Assembly (NCBI GenBank): GCA_964369235.1
Contig: CAYJEQ010000007.1
Location: forward strand, 1-58,256
Length of the DNA: 58,256 bases
Source: CAYJEQ01 sp964369235
GTDB taxonomy: Bacteria > Bacillota > Clostridia > Oscillospirales > Ruminococcaceae
Direction of reading: 5' to 3'
Below are positions 52,243 to 58,256 of the stretch, piece by piece; within the stretch, counting starts at the first letter, position 1; every line of letters starts with the position of its first letter. The notes under the pieces were generated by a model. That model did not search any database. It saw only the letters and a list, made by a program, of their open reading frames with translations, and was not told where the DNA came from. The position numbers and the translations under genes are program-made.

Positions 52243-52278
52243 GTATCTCAATCATAAAAATTGAGATACCCTGCTTTT
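52239..52278. terminator. Hairpin on the right of D2, after the chemoreceptor gene
   Basis: CAGGGTATCTCAA pairs with TTGAGATACCCTG, then CTTTTTA on the plus strand. It lies just past the chemoreceptor stop codon. Confidence 0.7.
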
Positions 52279-52284
52279 TATTTA

Positions 52285-54066
52285 TTAATATTTGTCGTCG
52301 TGACTAGTTAAAAACTTATTATTGCTAGGTAGAGTTTTTACAGGTATATCCCTGCCTATATCCTCTGCAATATATGTGTTGTAGTTAGTTAACTTAAATG
52401 TAGATACTAGGCTCTTTAGGAATGCTGCCTGACTGGATAGTTCCTCACTTGCTGCTGCACTTTCCTCACTGGTTGCTGAGTTAATATGCACTATTCCTGC
52501 AATGTGGTCTAGTCCTCCAGTAATGCTATTAATAGCCTCAGACTGGCTAGCTGTTGCCACAGAAATATTCTCGATTAGTCCATTAGTTTCTTTTGCTTTT
52601 TCTACTACATCATCTAGGTTACTAGCTGTTTTATTAGCAAGCTCTACACCGTTATTTATAGCAGTGATAGATGCTTCAATTAGGCTGGTTGTGTTCTGTG
52701 CTGCCTCAGCTGATTTAGCTGCTAGGTTTCTTACCTCATCAGCTACTACTGCAAAGCCCTTACCTGCATTACCTGCTCTTGCCGCTTCTACTGCCGCATT
52801 AAGTGCAAGGATATTGGTCTGGAATGCGATGTCTTCAATAGCTTTAATAATCTTGCTGATTTCTTTAGATTTGCTATCAATCTCTTCCATAGACTTCATA
52901 AGTAGTTTCATCTGCTGATTACTTGTATCTACATATTCTGCTGAGGTTACAGACATATCTGCACCCTGCTTGGACAGTTTAGCATTGTCATTGATTTTTT
53001 CTGAAACATCGCCAATGGACTCAGCTAGTTCCTGTAGTGAGAAGGACTGCTGTGTAGAACCTTCTGCTAGGGACTGAGCTCCTAATGCCACCTGCTGAGA
53101 TGCTGATGCCACCTGCTCAGATGCATTGTTTACCTGTATTAGTGTACTGTTCATTTTATTTACAAATTCATGGAAGGATTCATTTATCTTAGCATACTCA
53201 CCTACATAGATGGAGTCATTGTCATTAGATAGGGTAAAGTCACCATCAGCAAGCTCTGATAGCCTTCTTGATAGATCTTCTACTATTGTATTGGTATCTT
53301 CAATACCTGTCATAATATCTTTAGCAAGCTGTGCAAACTCATCTTTTCCCTGAATATCTAGGCTAGCTGATTCCATCTCGCCTCTAGCTACTGCCTGCAT
53401 AGCATCACAGATTTTCTTAATAGGTACTGTAAATGTTCTTGTAAGTATAATACTAATAAATACTGTTGCTATAATGGATATCCCTGCAATAACTGACAGT
53501 GCTATAGTAGAGCTATTTGATCTCTGAATTGTTGCATCTAACATAGCACTTCCATCTTCTCGTAGATCTGCCTCGATTTCATCAAGTATCAGTGCAACAT
53601 TTCCAAACTCCTTTAGATACTCATTTGCAAATATATCATTGTATTCTTCGTAATCTCTTGAAGTTGCTGCTACCTTTAACTGGGATAAGACTACTGAAAG
53701 ATTTTGTACTGTTTTTTCTAGGTCGTCATTATTGTTTGCATAGGTTTCACCCATAACATCTATAGTGCCACCTGCTACTAACTCAACAGCATTATCTATA
53801 AATTCTTCTGCTGCTATTACTGAAGTTTCAGCACTAGCTATGCTACCACTAGTCGCCTTAGGTACAACTGTATATAGCCCTTCATCTAAATAATCTCGCA
53901 TAAAGGTAATGTAATCCAATGAAGTATTAATTTTTTCTTTGTATTCTGTTGATCTTTGCTCTAGTGTAATTGATGTGGTGATTGCACTATAACAAGCAAA
54001 TAACATTAACACTAATATCATCCCTAGTGATAGAGCAAACTTGTACACGATCTTTAAATTTTTCAT
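52285..54066 (-). CDS. Methyl-accepting chemotaxis protein
   Basis: A 593-residue chemoreceptor: first membrane helix at about residues 8-30, extracellular four-helix-bundle-type sensor (about 35-180), second helix (about 185-210), HAMP domain (about 210-265) and a long signalling coiled coil whose tip IAFQTNILALNAAVEAARAG (about 415-434) and GFAVVADEVRNLA are intact. It relays an unknown signal to CheA/CheW. I chose ATG 54066 because AAAAAGGAG lies just upstream. It implies motility or related signalling, but no che or flagellar genes are in the window. Confidence 0.93.
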   Translation of the reverse strand: MKNLKIVYKFALSLGMILVLMLFACYSAITTSITLEQRSTEYKEKINTSLDYITFMRDYLDEGLYTVVPKATSGSIASAETSVIAAEEFIDNAVELVAGGTIDVMGETYANNNDDLEKTVQNLSVVLSQLKVAATSRDYEEYNDIFANEYLKEFGNVALILDEIEADLREDGSAMLDATIQRSNSSTIALSVIAGISIIATVFISIILTRTFTVPIKKICDAMQAVARGEMESASLDIQGKDEFAQLAKDIMTGIEDTNTIVEDLSRRLSELADGDFTLSNDNDSIYVGEYAKINESFHEFVNKMNSTLIQVNNASEQVASASQQVALGAQSLAEGSTQQSFSLQELAESIGDVSEKINDNAKLSKQGADMSVTSAEYVDTSNQQMKLLMKSMEEIDSKSKEISKIIKAIEDIAFQTNILALNAAVEAARAGNAGKGFAVVADEVRNLAAKSAEAAQNTTSLIEASITAINNGVELANKTASNLDDVVEKAKETNGLIENISVATASQSEAINSITGGLDHIAGIVHINSATSEESAAASEELSSQAAFLKSLVSTFKLTNYNTYIAEDIGRDIPVKTLPSNNKFLTSHDDKY

Positions 54067-54625
54067 TTTAATAGTCTCCTTTTTAATCACCACTAACTGT
54101 TATTATCAAAACAACTTAGTGTATCACTATATTACCTATATAAAATATCTTCTTACATTATATCACATAGAAAAAAACTTTTAAATAGACAAAAATATAA
54201 TTATTTCTCTATTTTACTGAAAATTATTGTCAAATTGCACAATTGCATTTAATGACACAAACTTATAAACCGTGTAATTTAAAGGGTTTATAGGGAGTTT
54301 CATCTATTTTATTGTCATAAAACCTTCTGAGATACATTACCATTATTTGCTATTATTAAAAGTAACCTATATTTATAAATGTGTTACGACAATAGGATTT
54401 TGTCATAATATATCAACAATTTGTAATAAATATACAACTAAAGCCCTTAAATTTCTAATATATAAAATACAATTATTTCCAATAACCACTTGAATATTTC
54501 TGTAAAAAAATATATAATTATACTAACTTTTCAAATAGTTACAATATGTATTTTGTATATTGTAACTATGAACAAAGTGCGACCTTATTAGGTTGTAAAG
54601 GAAAATATGAAGGAGAGAAACTATT
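54067..54625. other. Divergent spacer between chemoreceptor and EF-G-like genes
   Basis: AT-rich, no coding frame. Contains the palindrome at 54536-54568 about 60 bases before the EF-G-like start. The remainder shows nothing recognisable beyond likely promoters in both directions. Confidence 0.45.
54536..54568. promoter_or_regulatory. 12-bp palindrome, possible operator or hairpin
   Basis: TAGTTACAATAT (54536-54547) is the reverse complement of ATATTGTAACTA (54557-54568), with a nine-base spacer. Its place ahead of the EF-G-like gene suggests an operator or an mRNA hairpin; no T-run follows. Confidence 0.45.
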
Positions 54626-56698
54626 ATGAGACAATACCTAGCAAGTAAGATTCGCAATATCGCCCTAGCAGGACACGGTGGAAGCGGTAAGACTTCCCTA
54701 GCAGAAGCACTTCTCTATAAAGCAAATGCTACAGATAGATTGGGTAAAACCTCCGAAGGCAACACAATTTGTGACTTCGATCCAGAAGAGATAAAGCGCA
54801 AAGTTTCAGTTTCATCAGCTACAGCACCTTTTACATGGGGTAGCGTTAAGATCAACATCGTTGATACTCCAGGATTATTTGACTTTGCAGCAGGTATGCG
54901 TGAGGGTATTAGAGCTTGTGAAAGCGTGCTAATTACTATTTCCGGTAAATCCGGCGTAACTGTAGGAGCTGAAAAAGCCTATAACATGGCTAATGAGCTA
55001 AACAAATCTAAGATGATTTTTGTAGGAAAATTAGATGCAGATAATGCTGATTTTTATAAAGTTCTATCTGAGTTAAAGGCTAGTTTTGGACCTTCTATAT
55101 GTCCACTAGTAGTACCTTATAGCGAAGATGGCAAGGTAGTGTGCTATGTTGATTTAGTAGATAACAAAGCATTTAAATACGACGAAAAAGGCACCCCTTC
55201 TGAAGTGGCTATGCCAGATGTTGGTCATAGACTAGAAGGTCTTAAGGTTGCTGTTTCTGAAGCTGTTGCCGAAACAGATGAAGAATTATTTGAAAAATAC
55301 TTCTCCGGTGAGCAGTTCACCCGTGACGAAGTTATCCGTGGTATCCACACAGGTGTTAAAAGTGGTGCAATCACCCCTGTATTCTGTGGTTCTGCAGTAA
55401 CACTAGAAGGAATTGATACCCTACTAGATGCAATGGTTGACCATCTGCCTTCTGCTTGGGAAAGTGGCGCAGAGATGGCAACTAATAGCAGTGGTGAGTT
55501 AATTGAAATCCCTTGTACTGATGAAGCTCCACTAGCTGCCTATGTATTTAAAACAGTAGCTGATCCATTTGTAGGTAAGCTATCATATATTAAGGTGGTT
55601 TCTGGTAAACTATCTTCTGATATTGCTCCAATTAACAGCAGAACAGGTAAAGCTGAGCGCCTAGGTAAAATCCTTTATATGAAGGGTAAGAAACAGGAAG
55701 AAACAGCATTTATCACAGCTGGTGATATTGGCGCAGTTACAAAACTTGGGGAAACTCTAACTGGTGATTCTCTATGCGATCCTAATAATGTGGTAGCATT
55801 CAGTGGTATTAAGTTCCAGAAGCCAACTCTAACTATGGCTGTTAAAACTAAAAATAAAGGCGACGAAGGCAAGGTAGCACAGGGTCTATACCGTCTAATG
55901 GAAGAAGATCCAACCTTAGGATTTGAGCAGAATGTTGAAACAAAACAGCAGCTTGTATCCGGCCTAGGAGAACAGCACCTAGATGTTGTAGTCTCTAAAC
56001 TACAGAGTAAATTTGGTGTAGATATTGATCTAGTAGCACCTAGAGTAGCTTATCGTGAAACAATCCGTAAAAAAGTTAAAGTACAGGGCAGACATAAGAA
56101 ACAGTCTGGTGGACATGGTCAGTTTGGTGATGTGTGGATTGAATTTGAGCCAACTGTATCCGATGATTTAGTATTTGAGGAAAAGGTATTTGGTGGTGCA
56201 GTACCACGAAACTACTTCCCAGCAGTAGAGAAAGGTCTACAGGACTGTGTTAAAAAGGGTACCCTAGCTGGTTATCCTGTTGTAGGTATTAAGGCTACAT
56301 TAGTAGATGGTTCCTACCATGCAGTAGACTCCTCTGAAATGGCATTTAAAATGGCTGCTTCTGTAGCTTATAAAGCTGGTATACCTGAGGCTTCTCCAGC
56401 TATACTTGAGCCTATTGGATCTCTTAAGGTATATGTAACTGACACTAATACAGGTGATATTATTGGAGAGATTAACAAGCGCCGTGGTAGAATTTTAGGA
56501 ATGACACCAACTGAGGACGGTTTACAGGAGATTGAGGGTGAGGTACCAATGAGTGAAATGTATGATTTCACCACTGTGTTACGCTCTATCTCTCAGGGTA
56601 GAGGTGATTATCAGCTATCCTTCGAAAGATATGAGCAGCTACCTAGCCACCTAGAGCCTAAGGTTATTGAAGATGCTAAGGCAATGATGGAAGAATAA
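54626..56698 (+). CDS. Elongation factor G-like translational GTPase
   Basis: The 690-residue protein has the EF-G domain order: GTPase domain with P-loop GHGGSGKTSLAEALL (about residues 17-31) and DTPGLFDF (about 80-87), domain II, then domains III-V ending with EVPMSEMYDFTTVLRSISQGRGDY. It differs from housekeeping EF-G: the P-loop is HGGSGKT rather than the usual HIDAGKT, and the NKMD motif is GKLDAD (about 134-139). This matches the second EF-G-like group, whose role is not well defined. GGAGAG precedes the ATG. Single gene with its own terminator. Confidence 0.9.
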   Translation: MRQYLASKIRNIALAGHGGSGKTSLAEALLYKANATDRLGKTSEGNTICDFDPEEIKRKVSVSSATAPFTWGSVKINIVDTPGLFDFAAGMREGIRACESVLITISGKSGVTVGAEKAYNMANELNKSKMIFVGKLDADNADFYKVLSELKASFGPSICPLVVPYSEDGKVVCYVDLVDNKAFKYDEKGTPSEVAMPDVGHRLEGLKVAVSEAVAETDEELFEKYFSGEQFTRDEVIRGIHTGVKSGAITPVFCGSAVTLEGIDTLLDAMVDHLPSAWESGAEMATNSSGELIEIPCTDEAPLAAYVFKTVADPFVGKLSYIKVVSGKLSSDIAPINSRTGKAERLGKILYMKGKKQEETAFITAGDIGAVTKLGETLTGDSLCDPNNVVAFSGIKFQKPTLTMAVKTKNKGDEGKVAQGLYRLMEEDPTLGFEQNVETKQQLVSGLGEQHLDVVVSKLQSKFGVDIDLVAPRVAYRETIRKKVKVQGRHKKQSGGHGQFGDVWIEFEPTVSDDLVFEEKVFGGAVPRNYFPAVEKGLQDCVKKGTLAGYPVVGIKATLVDGSYHAVDSSEMAFKMAASVAYKAGIPEASPAILEPIGSLKVYVTDTNTGDIIGEINKRRGRILGMTPTEDGLQEIEGEVPMSEMYDFTTVLRSISQGRGDYQLSFERYEQLPSHLEPKVIEDAKAMMEE

Positions 56699-56709
56699 TT
56701 ATATGTAAT

Positions 56710-56744
56710 AAAAGTCCTCTGACCTATGTCAGGGGACTTTTTTG
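56710..56744 (+). terminator. Terminator after the EF-G-like gene
   Basis: AAAAGTCCTCTGAC pairs with GTCAGGGGACTTTT, then TTT. Confidence 0.9.
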
Positions 56745-56934
56745 CTATTATAACTAAAATTTTCAGATTAATATATGTAAAACATACAATAATCAAACCC
56801 TTTACTGTTTCATAGTAAGGAAATTCACAATTATTATATAATTTCAGTGTAAAATATTGCTTTTATGGTTTGGCTACTGTATAATCATAAATTGTTCTTT
56901 AAAAATAACTTAGAAAGAAAGTAAGGTAACATTA

Positions 56935-58020
56935 ATGACAAAAAGACTATTAACACTAATAGTAGCTACAATGCTAACTATGACAACATTTGTAGGATGT
57001 GATAACTCTACAGAAGCTCCAGTAACTGCTGACAGCAGTGCTGTATTTAGCACAGAAACAACAGAAACAGCAGAAACAACTGAATCTTCATCTGAAGCTA
57101 ATGTATCAGATGAATCCATTGTTGAAGAAACAGATGATTATCTAAAATTTAATCAGTACTCCGACCTAGACACACTAATCTATGAATTTGATTCACTAAT
57201 CTATTTATATGATACAATAGTAGTACCAGGTGAAACATTCCAGCTAGCAGAAGGCTACTATTTCAGTGATCTTACTGGAGCAATGTCTGGCAATGCTGTT
57301 ACAGTAAGCACTGCTGGTATGAAAATGGATACAGTTGCCCAAATGGTAGATGTTGAGCCTAGCTATCCTGAGATTGACGCAATAGTAGAGGATACAGTAG
57401 CTATTATGCATCAGGTTCGTGATATATTCCTTGAAATCCAGACAATGCCTACCGAAAATGTTGACACAGCTAGAGCACAGGAGCTACACAGCCTACTTAA
57501 CAGCATATACGATGAATACATGAACACAACTTTAGCATATAGCGAAGCATTCTGGGCTGTAAATGAAATCGTAACTGAGCAGAGCCTACAGCAGCAGCTT
57601 GAAAATAACGAGCTTATCTCCTACCACGGTAGCATGATTATCGAACTATCTGCTGATCTTGACGAAGTAGTTTTCGCTAACATGGACGATACCACAGGCG
57701 CAATAGTTGTGGACTCAGCAACAATCCAGCCTTTAGTTGCAGAAATTGACGGTCATGTTGATTCCTTCCTTGGTGCGATGTCTGATCCTGAGCAGATTGC
57801 AATTTTTGATGAAGTAGCTAATGGTAATGTTCTTTATTCTGCTGCAGAAATTCAGGAAACTATTATTACTAACTACGCAGTAATCAAAGATCTAAACGCT
57901 ATACTAATGGAAACAGCTAATACAGGTGGGGATATTTCTGAAATCTACTGGACAATCTATGATCATGTAGATACATGTATCACTATCTACAATCAGTATC
58001 TGATTGAAAAAACTGTTTAA
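56935..58020 (+). CDS. Lipoprotein with helical domain, unknown function
   Basis: The 361-residue lipoprotein has a lipobox TTFVGC (cysteine about residue 22), a Thr/Glu/Ser linker (about 25-60) and a mostly helical domain (about 65-361) without a recognised motif. The repeated pattern of about 50-residue helical hairpins (for example YSDLDTLIYEFDSLIYLYD and EIDAIVEDTVAIMHQVRDIF) resembles DUF3829-type lipoproteins, which is only a suggestion. AAGGTAAC lies near the start. It ends with a strong terminator. Confidence 0.65.
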   Translation: MTKRLLTLIVATMLTMTTFVGCDNSTEAPVTADSSAVFSTETTETAETTESSSEANVSDESIVEETDDYLKFNQYSDLDTLIYEFDSLIYLYDTIVVPGETFQLAEGYYFSDLTGAMSGNAVTVSTAGMKMDTVAQMVDVEPSYPEIDAIVEDTVAIMHQVRDIFLEIQTMPTENVDTARAQELHSLLNSIYDEYMNTTLAYSEAFWAVNEIVTEQSLQQQLENNELISYHGSMIIELSADLDEVVFANMDDTTGAIVVDSATIQPLVAEIDGHVDSFLGAMSDPEQIAIFDEVANGNVLYSAAEIQETIITNYAVIKDLNAILMETANTGGDISEIYWTIYDHVDTCITIYNQYLIEKTV

Positions 58021-58063
58021 TCTCTTATTAGATACACTATATTAATACAGTATATAAAATTAT

Positions 58064-58113
58064 AAAAGTGCTTTCTCTGGTCATTATTAGGACTTAGAGA
58101 AGGCACTTTTTTC
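58064..58113 (+). terminator. Terminator after the last lipoprotein gene
   Basis: AAAAGTGCTTTCTCT pairs with AGAGAAGGCACTTTT (one mismatch), followed by TTC. Confidence 0.85.
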
Positions 58114-58171
58114 TATATACCAAAGCAAAATCTACCTCTAGCTTCTCATAAACCACTATAAAATAAAGGTT

Positions 58172-58256
58172 ATATATCAATTGTTGGGGTGCCTTCCCTT
58201 GCCGACGGCAAGGGAAGTCACCCCATATAATTTTACCCCAACATTTGGTAAATAAC
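58172..58256 (+). repeat. GGGGTG hairpin element C4
   Basis: ATCAATTGTTGGGGTGCC, a near-perfect stem GCCTTCCCTTGCC/GGCAAGGGAAGTC, CACCCCATATAATTTTACC, then CCAACATTTGGTAAATAAC at the window end. Its right side may continue past the edge. Confidence 0.75.

Larger units (their letters stand above)
51822..52284. other. Spacer filled with repeat elements between the chemoreceptor and pncA genes
   Basis: In order it holds the decayed leader A5 (51865-51936), a hairpin (52044-52082), element D2 (52083-52242) and a second near-identical hairpin (52239-52278). There is no convincing gene. Confidence 0.7.

Overview
The window looks like chromosome of a low-GC, Gram-positive, anaerobic Clostridia-type bacterium (Bacillota). 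Support comes from AT-rich spacers, purine-rich Shine-Dalgarno sites, TTG starts, lipoproteins with a clear lipobox, a HemZ-type radical SAM enzyme, a PduL-type acyltransferase, a membrane pyrophosphatase and a recJ-rel-dtd-MBL-hemZ cluster. The genus cannot be named from sequence alone. There are no rRNA or tRNA genes, phage genes, transposase genes or CRISPR arrays. Leucine codon CTA and the tetranucleotide CTAG are strikingly common.

Layout. 1-6.2 kb, minus strand: YfhO-like membrane protein, GT2 glycosyltransferase, metallophosphoesterase and MnmA. 6.2-6.95 kb: a divergent spacer with a 284-bp MITE-like element and six consecutive long hairpins. 7-10.2 kb, plus: YfbR-like nucleotidase, ECF S-component, RfbA, lipoprotein. 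10.5-13.8 kb: AbgT transporter and PepT-like peptidase, separated by a terminator-flanked miniature element. 13.9-20.4 kb: small conserved and unknown proteins, an S1-domain protein, a secreted acidic protein, and a metallophosphoesterase whose 5' end lies across an artificial assembly gap. 20.7-30.8 kb: nitroreductase, diguanylate cyclase, PduL, MATE and AEC transporters, DUF1624, a CAP-domain lipoprotein, DUF1622. 30.9-37.9 kb: the recJ-rel-dtd-MBL-hemZ operon. 38.1-43.1 kb: zinc-ribbon protein and a four-gene siderophore ABC uptake operon with a possible DtxR/IdeR-type operator. 43.2-50 kb: CPCC protein, Vat-like acetyltransferase, membrane pyrophosphatase, a 36-residue membrane peptide, uridine kinase, DUF1836, TrhA, FxLYD-like lipoprotein. 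50.5-58 kb: NAD-salvage pair, chemoreceptor, divergent EF-G-like GTPase, lipoprotein.

The most distinctive content is non-coding. At least six families of short structured repeats are visible. Two related families (five plus three copies, and one short hybrid) sit directly upstream of unrelated genes in sense orientation and end in a shared ribosome-binding-site and start-codon context (GAGAAAGGAATR, then ATG). They look like mobile or copied 5' leaders that carry their own translation start signal. Other families are a terminator-flanked 141-160 bp element, a 284-bp inverted-repeat MITE, a GGGGTA hairpin element, and paired hairpin elements at the left edge. These leaders are the best candidate for an undescribed system here.

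Functionally, the YfhO/GT2 pair suggests glycosylation of cell-wall polymers, AbgT with the M20 peptidase suggests uptake and hydrolysis of small peptide-like substrates, PncA with NadE gives NAD salvage, and the YclNOPQ-like operon gives ferric-siderophore uptake. All boundaries and repeat alignments were made by eye.
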